Assembly (NCBI GenBank): GCA_021234155.1
Contig: JAJEKV010000023.1
Coordinates: forward strand, 4,857,945 to 4,921,944
DNA: 64,000 nucleotides
Origin: Isoetes taiwanensis
Taxonomy: Eukaryota; Streptophyta; Lycopodiopsida; Isoetales; Isoetaceae
Reading direction: 5' to 3'
Under the pieces are notes generated by a model, which was not told the origin of the DNA, made no database searches, and worked only from the letters and a program-made list of their open reading frames with translations. Within the stretch, counting starts at the first letter, position 1; each line of letters starts with the position of its first letter. Shown one piece after another: positions 44,652 through 55,716 of this stretch. Made by a program: the position numbers and the translations under genes.

Positions 44652-44918
44652 TTGCAGCTTGTTAGTCCGAGCGCTGCGATGGGGCATCTTCCGGCCGGAA
44701 TGCTCCATTTGTGCATTACATCTCGACGCTGGAGCTTTCACCACAATTTAAGATGGCCGCCGGATTTGAATCTTCTTTTCCGGCGCTTCTTTTGCAATGT
44801 AAGAGCCTCCTCTTCCTCAGTTCATTCTCTTTCCTCCCTCGAACTTGCTTCAATTCGATGTTTTTTAGATAATTTTTGTAGAGCCTCATTCAGGCGAAGA
44901 AGACAGGAAATGGGTTGA
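44652..44918 (+). CDS. Possible organelle-targeting leader of the PPR protein (different frame)
   Basis: An 88-codon frame rich in Arg, Ser and hydrophobic residues and poor in acidic ones (HLCITSRRWSFHHNLRW, then RRFFCNVRASSSSVHSL). It ends in FRRRRQEMG just before the PPR frame. This is the composition of a mitochondrial or plastid transit peptide. The PPR frame itself opens only at about 44868, after a stop. A one-base shift, a tiny intron or a sequence error would fuse the two. Confidence 0.4.
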   Translation: MQLVSPSAAMGHLPAGMLHLCITSRRWSFHHNLRWPPDLNLLFRRFFCNVRASSSSVHSLSSLELASIRCFLDNFCRASFRRRRQEMG

Positions 44919-44946
44919 GTATGCTTCCTGTGATGACAAGAGAAGT

Positions 44947-47343
44947 ATGCTCAACTTCCGTGGCGATGGACGTATAATGGAAGCACTTGGGATTCTTGAA
45001 AAAGGGAAGATTGAAATGTCGAGAAACGATGCCTATTGCTTATTGCAGGAGTGCATCAGATGTAGGGACCTTGTGTCTGGCAGGCGAGTGCAGTTGCTTA
45101 TGATCCAGAAGGGGTTTCATTCTGTTTCCATTTTGAGTGCCCATCTAATTCGCTTGTTTTGTGTTTGCCAGTGCTTGGATGAAGCAAACCAAGCATTTCA
45201 AAGTGTATTACAGCCAAACACTCATCCATGGAGTGCAGTTATTTCTGCTCATATCAACCTGGGAAGTTCTGGGATAGCATTGGAATTATATTTTAGAATT
45301 CCTGCATCAGACGTGCTAAGCAAGGAGCATGTTTATGTTGGTGGCCTGAAAGCATCCTCTTTGTCCTTGGCCCTTGTTCATGGAAGACTGATTCATGAGG
45401 AAGTTATCCAAAACCGTGATCAATGTGATATCTTTGTGGAAAACGCTTTAGTGGACATGTACATGAAATGTGGGACATTAAAAGAGGCAGAAAAGGTCTT
45501 TGATAAAATGTCCAATCGGGATGTGATATCATGGAGCACAATGATTGCTGGATATGTCCAACATGGCCTAGGACTTCTAGCTCTAGAATGTTTCAGCAAC
45601 ATGCAATTCGATAATGTTAAGCCAAGTATTTTTACGTTTTCAAGTATTTTGAAAGCATGTGGTACCATTGGGGCCATAGAGCATGGCAGATACATTCATA
45701 TGCAAATCGATAGAAGTGGCCTTCATGTGGATGCTGTTATAGAGATTGCCCTTCTTGATATGTATGCCAAATGTAAAAGCTTTAAAGAAGCATGCCAAAT
45801 CTTCAATAGATTGCCAAATCAACCTCAAAATTCTTGGAGCGCACTAATTTCTGGATATTCTGAGTGTGATGAAGGTGTCCTTGCTATAGAATGTTTTTGT
45901 GATATGCAGGCTAAGGGTGTTAAGGCAGATACGGTCACGTTTTCAAGCGTGTTAAAAGCTTGTGGCAATACTGGTGCAGCAGAATATGGGAGACTGTTTC
46001 ATGAGCAGATAATTGGAAGCGGGCTCTATTGGGATGTTGTCTTGTGGGATGCCATTCTTGATATGTATATGAAATGTAAGTGCTTCAAGGAGGCACGTCA
46101 AATATTTGACAACTTGCCAAATCCAGATGAGATGTCTTGGGGTATAATGATTTCTGGTTACGCCAAGCATGGTGAAGGCCTTAATGCCCTAGAATGTTTT
46201 GATGAAATGCAACTCAAAGGAATAGAACCAAATAAAGGCACATTTCAGGGTATGTTAAAAGCATGTGGCATTGTTGGAGCAGTAAAGCAAGGCAAGAAAA
46301 TTCATGAGCAAATAATCAAACATGGGTTCCACATGGATCCGGGTGTGGGGATCACCATTGTTGATATGTATGCAAAATGTGGGTGCTTTGATGACGCAGT
46401 TAAAGTGTTTAATGAGTTGCCAGATCAAAATGTAGTGGCATGGGGATCACTTATAGCAGGTTATGCTCAATGTGCAAACTCCAAGCTAGCACTGCAGTGG
46501 TTTGACAGCATGTTACAAAAGGGCATCAAGCCAAATGAAATCATATTTTCAAGTTTATTTGCTGCTTGCAGTCATGCAGGTCTAGTAAATGAAGGTCGTG
46601 AATACTTCAAATCGATGAAAGAAGACCATGGAATTGTACCTGATATTTGCCACTACTCGGGCATGGTTGATCTCCTTAGTCGTGCGGGGTGCTTGAACGA
46701 GGCAAAGAATTTGCTGACTTTGCAGCCTGATGTTTGTGGTTGGACATCTTTGCTTACTGCCTGCAGGACATATGGCAATGTGGAGCTAGGAAATCATTGC
46801 TTTAATCAGGTCATTCAATTAGATCCAGTTACTGCTACAGGGCACATGCTAATGTTGGGCATTTATGCCAATGCCGGGATGTGGGAGGATGCTAAAAAAC
46901 TAGAAGAAGAAAGAAAATGTGGATCTATATGGAAAAAGCCTGCCAAGGCATGGACTGAGGTAAACGACAAGGTGCATGAGTTTATTGTTGGGGACAGGCT
47001 CCATCCACAAAGTAATGAGATTTTTCTAACCTTAAAAGATTTCCAGGAAAGAATGAAGATTGAAGGATACATACCACAGGAAAACATATTGCACCAAATG
47101 TTGAACCAAGATTGGGAACAGGCCTTCTCTAGGCATTGTGAAAGACTGGCCATAGCTTTTAACATTATCAGTACATCTCCAGGTGCAACTATTCGTGTCA
47201 CAAAGAACCTCCGTGTATGCATGGAGTGCCATGCTGTGACAAAATTCATTTCCAAATTTGAAAAGAGAGAAATCATAATAAGGGATCCATGCCGCATTCA
47301 TCACTTTAAGGATGGTTTTTGTTCTTGTGGAGACTACCACTGA
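44947..47343 (+). CDS. PLS-class pentatricopeptide repeat protein with DYW:KP domain
   Basis: An intronless frame of 798 codons. Residues of about 30-600 form PPR repeats with phrases such as VDMYMKCGTLKEAEKVF, DVISWSTMIAGYVQ and LLDMYAKC. E-type motifs follow. The PG box is replaced by KKPAKAW (663-669). The deaminase-like DYW domain carries HCE (730-732) as HxE, C758 and C761 as CxxC with H762 next, and a final CSCGDYH. Canonical DYW proteins read EPGCSW, HSE and DYW at these places. Such proteins act in mitochondria or plastids, binding one RNA site by the PPR code and editing it. The KP variant is associated with U-to-C editing. The frame is open 26 codons upstream of this Met, so a longer N-terminus is likely (see 44652-44918). 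Confidence 0.93.
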   Translation: MLNFRGDGRIMEALGILEKGKIEMSRNDAYCLLQECIRCRDLVSGRRVQLLMIQKGFHSVSILSAHLIRLFCVCQCLDEANQAFQSVLQPNTHPWSAVISAHINLGSSGIALELYFRIPASDVLSKEHVYVGGLKASSLSLALVHGRLIHEEVIQNRDQCDIFVENALVDMYMKCGTLKEAEKVFDKMSNRDVISWSTMIAGYVQHGLGLLALECFSNMQFDNVKPSIFTFSSILKACGTIGAIEHGRYIHMQIDRSGLHVDAVIEIALLDMYAKCKSFKEACQIFNRLPNQPQNSWSALISGYSECDEGVLAIECFCDMQAKGVKADTVTFSSVLKACGNTGAAEYGRLFHEQIIGSGLYWDVVLWDAILDMYMKCKCFKEARQIFDNLPNPDEMSWGIMISGYAKHGEGLNALECFDEMQLKGIEPNKGTFQGMLKACGIVGAVKQGKKIHEQIIKHGFHMDPGVGITIVDMYAKCGCFDDAVKVFNELPDQNVVAWGSLIAGYAQCANSKLALQWFDSMLQKGIKPNEIIFSSLFAACSHAGLVNEGREYFKSMKEDHGIVPDICHYSGMVDLLSRAGCLNEAKNLLTLQPDVCGWTSLLTACRTYGNVELGNHCFNQVIQLDPVTATGHMLMLGIYANAGMWEDAKKLEEERKCGSIWKKPAKAWTEVNDKVHEFIVGDRLHPQSNEIFLTLKDFQERMKIEGYIPQENILHQMLNQDWEQAFSRHCERLAIAFNIISTSPGATIRVTKNLRVCMECHAVTKFISKFEKREIIIRDPCRIHHFKDGFCSCGDYH

Positions 47344-48162
47344 GTTAAAAAAAAAAAGGTGCTGCTTATCGATGTGTCCAAATGAAATTGGAGTAGTGAG
47401 ATAAATTCGGAGAAAAAGTAGTACGAAACAAAGAAGGAAAGAAACTTATACATACAAGAACATTTCTTTCATTCAAAACTAACCTGTGCAGTTGGATCCC
47501 ACTTAATGTCCAACATTTAATAATGCAATACCCAATCGATTCTAGATTGATGTGAAGCAATTTAGTAGTATCTTGTAGTCCTGAATTAGTTACAGAGTAC
47601 AATATTTAGTCTAGTCTTTTAAAGGTTGGTCAATACTTTTTGTTATTCAAGGTTCATGGTAGTCCTGAATTAGTTACAGAGTAATATTTAGTCTAGTCTT
47701 TTAAAGGTTGGTCAATACTTTTTGTTATTCAAGGTTCACAACAAATCAAACATCAATTAGAATTATCAATTACAGTTAATAATTAATTACATCATCTATA
47801 ACTGAAAATGCCTCATCATCACCAGAATAATATTTCTGCGAATATTTTAAATTACGAAACAAATCCAAGCTGAGCTCTAATACGTAAAAACGGGTTAGGT
47901 TAAATTTTGCTTTGTTCTCCAATCTGCGACTGCCACGTGGCCAACTTTCAAAACCTGAATGTGACAAAACTTTAGGTTTCTTGGCGGGTGCGTTTCTTGG
48001 CGGCACCAAACAACATCGAAGATCAGATTTACCTTCGATTACTCTCGATTCTAAAAGTTCACCCAGCATTCCGAGCAATTTACCCACCATTCCGACCAGT
48101 TTACCCAACATTCTGAACAAATTTACTGCCCACAGTATTTAACCTAACTTGTTTTCTTGTTT
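47344..48162. repeat. PPR 3' flank with an 85-bp tandem duplication
   Basis: 47574-47657 and 47662-47739 are near-identical direct copies, beginning gtagtcctgaattagttaca and ending ttattcaaggttca, separated by a few bases. No gene is visible in the rest of this stretch. Confidence 0.65.
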
Positions 48163-48267
48163 CAAGAAAGGCCATTTAGCTTGCATTCCGGCATGTCAGC
48201 AACGCCTCCGCGCTTCGCGCGTCGGCATTGCTTCCATGCCAGAATGCAAGCTAAATGGCCTTTCTTG
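48163..48267. ncRNA. Near-perfect 33-bp hairpin, candidate small-RNA precursor or foldback element
   Basis: The arms at 48163-48195 and 48235-48267 are reverse complements over 33 bp with one mismatch (C/A, or G-T on the other strand). The loop is 39 nt and itself contains the GC-rich palindrome CGCGCTTCGCGCG. The stem is longer and more perfect than most plant pre-miRNA stems, so a young miRNA-like locus or a tiny foldback transposon are both possible. Strand and expression are unknown. Confidence 0.5.
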
Positions 48268-48324
48268 TATACATCATCTCTTGACACAAAGGCTGCTGGG
48301 TAACAAAGGTTCTCATCCATGATC

Positions 48325-49082
48325 AATAAACGGGAGGTTGAAATTACTGTCAGATTTTGTTTGTTTTATAACCCATAAAATGTCTCCGACATTTGAGGAG
48401 CGGCGCCGCTAAATTGTCCCATGTTCTATCACAAAACATTGGGGCGCCATAGCTGCGGCTCCTGGCAGTGGCGATTTGTGGCCTATTCCGTCTTGTCTGC
48501 ATATCTTTGCAATTTTTTTCCTTGTACTTAATCGAGTTTGCCTTTTGCCATTCTTCTGTTTGCCTGGACCGATTTGGGCAGGGCATCTGGCCGTTTTGCG
48601 GGCTCTTCTAAGCCTCCTATCTAGGACAGACCTTCTGCTCCTACCATCTATTTTAAGGGGATTTGGAGCTCCGATTCTGAAGATCCCTCCACTGAAGTTT
48701 TTTGCCTTTGAAGTCAGAGTAGTCTCTTGGTCTGCTTATAGATTCAAGCTCAAGCAACCCTGCCGAAGTTGCCTATGCAATCCAAAACATGGGGCATTCA
48801 TGTTGTGGGGCAGAAACGCAGATCCAAGAGAATTTTTTTGGTCTTGGTTTGGTTTTGACGCAGATCCAAGAGAATTCTTTTTTTGTCGTTTCCTTCATAT
48901 AAAGGGCTTTACAACAGGGTTTCTGTGCCTTAAATCCGGCAAACATTCCATGGCCATATATACCTAAATTTCAAGCTGACATGCAAATGTTCAAAGAAAA
49001 GAATGCTCCATAGCCACATCCGGTAAGGAAGCTCTCTCTGCCATAGCTGCTTCAAGGACGTAATTTCAACCTCCCGTTTATT
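48325..49082. mobile_element. Inverted-repeat-bounded segment, possible non-autonomous DNA transposon
   Basis: Perfect 23-bp inverted repeats (48325-48347 and 49060-49082, starting AATAAACGGGAGGTTGAAAT) bound 758 bp with no transposase. Inside, cgcagatccaagagaattt occurs twice (near 48818 and 48860). No clear target duplication flanks the repeats, so they may be subterminal. Confidence 0.4.
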
Positions 49083-50442
49083 ACGTAAGGGAATCAATTT
49101 TTCTCGGATTCTCCACCTCGGAATATTCCTCGGCGGCACTGCCAAGCCTCAGGGGTGCACTCGCGGTTCGGCCCGTTCGTGCGCCACCTCGGCTAGCAGC
49201 CCTGCCTCAGAAATTCCTCGGTGGAAAATCCTCGAACCATTGATTCCATAATATATAAAAGTCGCCTAGATCAATAATGTAGTCTTCTTTCATCTGTACT
49301 ATCTCTACAAACATCAAAACATAATTGCAAATCAGATGCTAGTTATAATATCACATAATGAATCCATAGAAGCATCGTGCCAAGATTAAGGGACATTGGT
49401 ATTTAAATAATAAAGAAGCAAATATGGTTTATAGATAACCTATTTGCAGAACGTTGTGTAAATATTTAACCTATTTGCATAACGTTGTGTAAATATTTTA
49501 CATTTATCTATGCATATAAACTGAGTTAAAGAACATTCGTGTCGTTTGATCTAGTAATACTATTTAATCTGTTCGAGCAGTCTATGCATTTGAATGTATG
49601 ACAACTTTATTTTATTAGGTCGTGTGCATAATCTATATGAAGCAATGCCTAGCCAGCCTTATTAATGGTTAGTCATTTTTATTATTTTTATTATATACAA
49701 GCATTTGTCGCGGTGGCAGTCGCCGCCATTAGTTTGTTCTTTTTATAGTTTGATCTTTTTAGCGGGTGCTTATGTGTGTAAGAGATTTAAGATGATTTGA
49801 AATTTTGAATAAGCTCTTTGAATTCACTACGGTGGCACCTAACTAGATTTATTGAGAGGCTCAAGTATACACTTTTCTAAGTTGTTTGTGAATATAAAGC
49901 TGGGCGTTGTGACCGGCATATTTGATGGGTCAGTTTTAACCACGACATGGTTTCCAAGAAACAATAAGAGGGAGAGAGATGAAAACTGCCAAGGCATGGT
50001 TTCGTAGAAACAATAAGAGGGGAATTCTCTTACATGGCGCGTTGCGCTCAAAAAGATCCTTTTTCTTACAGGTTAGCTAGGCAATTTTTCTTGCAGGTTA
50101 GCTGGGCGAAGTGCTCATAGTCTCTTTGTATGTCTATTTGAAAGGGTCCTTCATTAATGCAACAATCAAGCATGTACAATTTGGCATGAAGAATAACGAG
50201 TAGTTTAGCATGTTGGAACATTAAACTTCTAGATTTGTAACCATATTAGAACATATAAACTTGGATAAGATCGTAATTAAGGTTGGCTCTTGCTTTGTTG
50301 CAAGATGATAATTGATACCGTAGGAACAAAATGCTATCCAATTTACTATGATAAAAGTTTTTCTGAAATATGTGTGTTTTCATTCTAAAATTTTTGTGAC
50401 TGAATAAATGTTTCTTGCAATTTAAGCCTATTTATGTTGCAG
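49083..50442. other. No gene recognised; short duplications and a CACTA-like end motif
   Basis: Small local direct repeats occur, such as aacctatttgcataacgttgtgtaaatatt (twice near 49435-49500). The motif TACAAGCATTTGTCGCGGTGGC (49696-49717) resembles the one at 60548. No convincing coding sequence. Confidence 0.4.
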
Positions 50443-53094
50443 CCATTTGATGTGGAATGGCAAGAGGGATGCCATGCCATGTACGTTGGAATTTTGTTAC
50501 CATATATTTGCCAAAATGTCTCTAATTTATCACTTCGTTGTCCTTTTCTAATATCAACATATATTTCATGTACTTTCATTATTTAGAACACGTCCAGCCT
50601 TATTTCAGTCTCCATCATGAAAGTTTCAACTTACCATTGTGGGCTGAGGATTATGGTTTGGTATCAATATATATATATCAAGAATTGAAGGACGAAGATG
50701 TTGAATTCAATGTTCTCAAATGAATAATATGCTAAATTCAATTTTTGAAATCAATAATACCCGCTACTTTATCATAGGTAAAGCTAACATGGGCAATCTT
50801 TAGATGCAGGCTTTACAAAACCTAAGAATAAACACTTCTGCCCTTCACAGAGAAAAAAAGGGCCAGCCCGACTTTAATGCTGCCATGACTGAGTATTTGC
50901 TTGGATGTGATGGTGCAAGTGACCCACAGAGGCTATTTAGATATGTAGATCTTAGCGAGTATATTTATACAGTTAAAAGCTTTACTTGCACAATTTGAGT
51001 TCATGAACTGAGAGTCAGATGAGAAGCATACACTAAACGTAGCAAAAGAAGGAGCTGTTTATGAGAAGAAGCAAGAAGAATAGCTTTTTCCGAGATGACG
51101 GCACAGTAATATACTGGTAATGATGCAGGAATCCAGGCCTTAACAAAACTATTGGCAACACAATGAAATTGTCGGACAGCTTAAATTGTTGGGATGAGCG
51201 AAAAAAAAGGGGGACAAAAAGGCAACATAAGTTGAGACGGCAGATCTGTGCTAAAGCCCGATCTGACATCCCGTTCTCTGTTCTGGAACCTTCTGCATCT
51301 CCAATCAAAAGCAATCACCTCAACAATTTCGATTGCCTAAGAATTACCTGACAGATCTATGAAAAACAAAAAACCCAGAGCAGGGGAAAATCGGCTCTAT
51401 ACCATGGCAAAAATGAACCGATCAAGTCAAATCGACGCGGTTCTGCGCAATTCGACCTCTGACAGGCCAAAACTTGCCAGTTTGTGGAGATTTATCCAAG
51501 CCAAGGTTTGAATTGAAGCAGTTAGGATCCGAGTTGGACGATCTGTTAACGGATTGAAGATTTTCCCAGATGATCTATAGAAAGCTTGGATCAGAGGGAA
51601 GGTGCCCAATATTGTGTTACTAATAATTTCGCCATCTCGCCAATATGGGCTCGAACTCTTCGCCTCCCCCTCTTTTATCCGATGCCGGACAATCTGGAAA
51701 CTTCTCGAACAATAGGCCTAGGACCTTCCGGAACCAAGCTTCAATCTCGAGCTTTCCAGAAACTTCTCAAAATACTATTAGGCTTAGATGTCAATCTCTG
51801 GAACGCTTAACCTCCTTAATATTTTAAAAAGCTTACATGTGTCCAACTCTAAGCAAAAAATATAACGTCCTATAACAATATCACATACCTCCAAGCTGCC
51901 CTCTTATCCTCCATATTACAATTATATATTAGAGATATATTTGAATTTCCAAATTGTTTCCAATGGTTTAGAGTCTTATAATTATGGATTCGCACCATTT
52001 TGCACCCAGGTGTCGGATTGGGATGATTCTTCGACCCATTTTGGGAGAAATTTAATGCTCATGCATAATTTCCACTCCAATTTTACTAGACTATTCATTT
52101 GACTCATTCTTTTTCCCTGAATCTATAATTTAGTCAGAAGCACTCTTTATCTTTAACAGATTTCTTCTCGTTGCCAGATGAGCGCCATAGCCATCCTCTG
52201 CTTGGAATTGCTATTAGAGCCTGAGATGGTTTTGTTTAGTTCAAGATTTTGTGTTTTGTTTGTGCTATTAGAGCCAAAATGGACCACCATAGCCAGGCTC
52301 TTGCCTGGTCGAATAGATAATGCTATAAAAAATCAGATGTACATGTATGCTTGAAAAGAGCAAAGCCCAGGACCATTCTTCTGTAGGCTGCCAACCGTTT
52401 GACTCCCAGCTATTATATGACAGTTATACAATTACATATAACCAAGTTAATGCTTAAAAAGGACAAAACCCAGGACCATTCTTCTCTTAGATGCCAAAAA
52501 GAAGAAATTTGTTAGACCAGCCTCTGCTTTCAATTGTGTTTATGGACTAAAACATGTGCGGAGCACTCCAAGGCAGAAAGCATATTGAAGCTAAACAATA
52601 TAGTTGGAGGTAAATTCTTTTGTGCTTTTTGTACCTTTATGCTCTTATGCTCTTGGATCTAAACCTTGGTCTTTCTTTTGCTGAGTTTATCAATCTAGGC
52701 ATCAACCCTGCATCATCGCCCTCTGTTGAGTACAGTGATCCAAAAACAGTCTATAGAAATCCAACAAATACAGCATAAGGTAGCCTATTATTGTGCATAT
52801 TTTAAAACACACAATTTCTGGAAGGCTTTTAAGTGGTCTGTGTGTCTATTCTTTTTTACATATAGCTGAGTCTTGCATGAGAAGAAGTGCTTGCAATTTA
52901 GGAGAGGTTGGATCTTAAGAACACTGTCATTTGCATGTACATTTCAGCAACATTTCTAAGGTAAAATCGTTACCCCTTATGGTTGGTAAAATAACTGATG
53001 CTTTGTTGATGCTCTTTCTTTGTATAACTTTCAGATTGATGGGTTTGACACCACACACTATCAAAAGCTTTTCACATCAAATCAGATAGAGGAG
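50443..53094 (+). other. Possible scattered exons of an unrecognised host gene
   Basis: Several open segments are framed by plausible splice sites on the plus strand. 50443-50480 (tgttgcag acceptor, gtacgt donor) encodes PFDVEWQEGCHA. 50807-50990 encodes QPDFNAAMTEYLLGCDGASD. 52699-52779 lies between ctag and gtagcc. 53035-53094 lies between ttcag and gtaatt and encodes IDGFDTTHYQKLFTSNQIEE. I cannot name the family, and phases between all pieces are not verified. It may be a real multi-exon gene, a pseudogene, or coincidence. Confidence 0.25.
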
Positions 53095-53434
53095 GTAATT
53101 TTTTTTCTAAACCAATTGATAACCACATAGATGATCTGTATCACGCTGCTATAGCATCTATAATATGCCAAACATGTTCATGTACAACACCATATCATGT
53201 TCTATAAGAGACTAATTGCTAGTAGTTGTAGAAATCTTATATAGGTGGGGAAGCATGTGACATTTGTGATATGATCAACCTAGAGGCATGCTACAATTTG
53301 TACAGACGAGGCAAGTAAAGCTATAGAATTTTTCTTCGATAATGGTGACATATATATGAACGATTTTGCAAAATGCTTCACGAAAGACACACAAGAGGGA
53401 GTTTGAGCTAGAGGGTATATATAGTTCAAAGTTA

Positions 53435-54001
53435 TTAATGACCATTACCACGCCAAGAACCATAGCCACCATATCCACCTCCAAATCCATTGCCATTACC
53501 ATAGCCACCACCATAACCATATCCATTGTCACCAGGTCTGAACCCTCCCCATGCTCCAAACCCTTGGCCCCAACCAGGTCCGAGTCCTCCAGCATTGCCA
53601 TAGCCATAACCCCAGTCTGGAATCCCACGACCATAACCAAACATCGGCACGACGCCACCATATCCCATACCATACCCAACACCATTACCATTGCCTCCCC
53701 CATATCCAGCCCCATAACCATAGCCACCTTGACCATAACCCCCTCCATAGCCATAGCCATACCCATTGCCACTTCCCATGCCATATCCTCCACCACCTAC
53801 AAGTGGTTTTCCTTGCCCCTTTAATGAACTATCGAGGGCATTTTTGTTGGATTCAAAAACCTGGGTATTTGATCCCTGACCTAATTTCATGGTTTCTGCT
53901 TCTGGGATGAAAGGCGCTGATATTGGCCTCGATGCTGCAAAACCTAACGCGAGCAACAACATCAACACTGTAAGTAAGATCGCCTTTTTCATCTCCATCA
54001 T
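53435..54001 (-). CDS. Secreted glycine-rich protein
   Basis: 188 codons. An N-terminal signal peptide (MKKAILLTVLMLLLALGF, cleavage expected near AAS/RP) is followed by a non-repetitive 55-residue segment. Then come about 115 residues of Gly/Tyr repeats of the GYGYGGGYG type with some Asn and Met, ending SWRGNGH. The layout fits class I glycine-rich proteins secreted to the plant cell wall, which are structural or defence-related. No cysteines suggest disulfide-linked domains. The start Met lies about 50 bp downstream of a TATAAAA box on the minus strand. Repeat regions of this kind often vary in length between alleles. Confidence 0.85.
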   Translation of the reverse strand: MMEMKKAILLTVLMLLLALGFAASRPISAPFIPEAETMKLGQGSNTQVFESNKNALDSSLKGQGKPLVGGGGYGMGSGNGYGYGYGGGYGQGGYGYGAGYGGGNGNGVGYGMGYGGVVPMFGYGRGIPDWGYGYGNAGGLGPGWGQGFGAWGGFRPGDNGYGYGGGYGNGNGFGGGYGGYGSWRGNGH

Positions 54002-54048
54002 TTTTTCTTCTTCCTCTTCCGGTATGTGATCAAACTGCTAGATTTAGA

Positions 54049-54056
54049 TTTTATAA
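54049..54056 (-). promoter_or_regulatory. TATA box of the glycine-rich protein gene
   Basis: The minus strand reads CTTATAAAATC, centred about 50 bp upstream of the start codon at 54001, leaving a short purine-rich leader (GAAGAGGAAGAAGAAAAA). Confidence 0.6.
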
Positions 54057-55260
54057 GCGCGCTGCACATCCGCATGATACAGAAAACATCATTCCTTTTG
54101 TATCATCATCTCCCCAGGCATGTGAGCTCCACTGGATGAGAATAACCCAAAGTGGCGCATGATCGGAGTATCTAAGCAAACAGCAGCCTTTCTGTTGCCA
54201 GATTTTGGTTGTCTTTTCAGAGGAATTAGACGGCTTTGGACATGATTATCATAGCAGTTGGACCATTTTGAATCATTTCAGTTTGAAGAGACATCACAGC
54301 ATATCTGCCACCTTAGAAATGGTGGAATAAGGGTCCCATTGCTCTCGATCAGCCCTATCACTGCATGGTCAGCTACGTAGATGTGAAACATATAGCCTCT
54401 CTTTTTAGCTCCTCTTATTTTCTGCATTGACCTAACAGTTCCTTTTTCTTTTTAGCTTATTCTGTCAAGTTGGGTTCTGATAATAAACTATTGTTTGATT
54501 ATTCTTGTCCTTTTTTAAGTTTATTCTGTCAGTTGGGTTACAGTAATGACTATGGTTTGAATAGTCTTGTACTAGATACCTTCCTCAGAGTCAGAACAAG
54601 CATCACATCTATTGTCTTTACAACTGCACATTTCTTGCTAGATTCCTCTTTCACGATCTTTAGATTAACACCCCAGACATTACGTATAGTTACAATGGGG
54701 ATGAATGGGATGGATGTTGCTTTTTGTTCTCCTTTTTGATGATCTAAAACTTTGCCTTAACCAGCAATCATCAAATCGGGCAGCTTCTGGCCCTTGCATA
54801 AGTATTTTTGCTTCCCCAAATAAACCTGTAAGCTGCCCAATTATGAACCTTGCAATATTGATAATCAGCTTACATGCTGATTAGGCTGGGACTTATGAAT
54901 TATGCCATAGCTTCGCCCGACCTTCAACCTCACCATTATATGGCATAAATCCCCCACTTTAATTGTGTCCACATTCTAAATATACATCATGTGCGCGATG
55001 AAAGTACTTCATGCTTCTGGGCTCTTCAAAGAATACTGAAGCATGAACAACTTTCCAGGCACATACAATGAATCAAAATGGGCTCTTTGAGCAAGACCTT
55101 GCTTGTTTGCATGTAACTTAAAGAGTGCTGGTTGCCTCCAAAAACCATGATTTTTCTAACAGCTTTTTGGTGTTTGGGGATACACTTTGTTTTACGCCTC
55201 CTGCAAAACTTTATATTGGATTGGAATGTGAATACATCTAATCCATAGAGATATGTTGTT
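54057..55260. other. Upstream region of the glycine-rich protein gene; no further gene
   Basis: Only short unrelated frames. An imperfect local repeat (tattctgtca-gttgggtt) occurs near 54460-54540. Regulatory sites cannot be assigned from sequence alone. Confidence 0.45.
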
Positions 55261-55716
55261 GGGAAAAACTCTGAAATACCCTTATGTTTTGCTAAAATTA
55301 ATAAAACGCCCCTAGTTTTGGGGGTATTTTAATGGAAATGATCATAAAGTTTTTGTGATGATCCAAATGAGAATGAGCCTTTCAGAACTATTGTAAAGGA
55401 GAATAAGATCTTTCCATCAAAGGTAAGATCATATAAATCGGAGTCTTAAATCACAAGTTATGCTATTTTTAATACACAAGAAAATTGTAGAAATTTCAGA
55501 GGGATTTACGAGACCATAACTTGAGATTTCGGAATCCGATTCAGGAGATGTTAACTTTCATGGAAAGATCTCAAATTCTTCTACAATATATCTGAAAGAC
55601 TCATTCTCATTTGGATCATCACAAAAAAGTTATAATCATTTCCATAAAAATACCCCCAAATCTAGGGGCGTTTTGTTAATTTTAGCAAAACATAAGGGTA
55701 TTTCAGAGTTTTTCCC
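55261..55716. mobile_element. Foldback MITE with long terminal inverted repeats
   Basis: The left end GGGAAAAACTCTGAAATACC is matched by the reverse complement of the right end. Pairing with few mismatches continues for about 165 bp inward, through the GGGGGTATTTTAATGG and TGATGATCCAAATGAGAATG blocks. Flanks read TATGTTGTT and TATGTTTAA, compatible with a degraded 9-bp target duplication as made by Mutator-like elements. No coding capacity. Confidence 0.78.

Noticed and set aside
47776-48142. Short repetitive frames with Leu/Gly/Met or Pro/Ser repeats
   Set aside because: They come from a simple imperfect repeat (ttcacccagcattccgagca type) and lack any gene context.
53366-53824. Plus-strand open frame of 152 codons rich in Thr/Ile/Ser opposite the glycine-rich gene
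   Set aside because: It is the reverse-strand shadow of the Gly/Tyr codon repeats. The minus strand has a signal peptide and TATA box.
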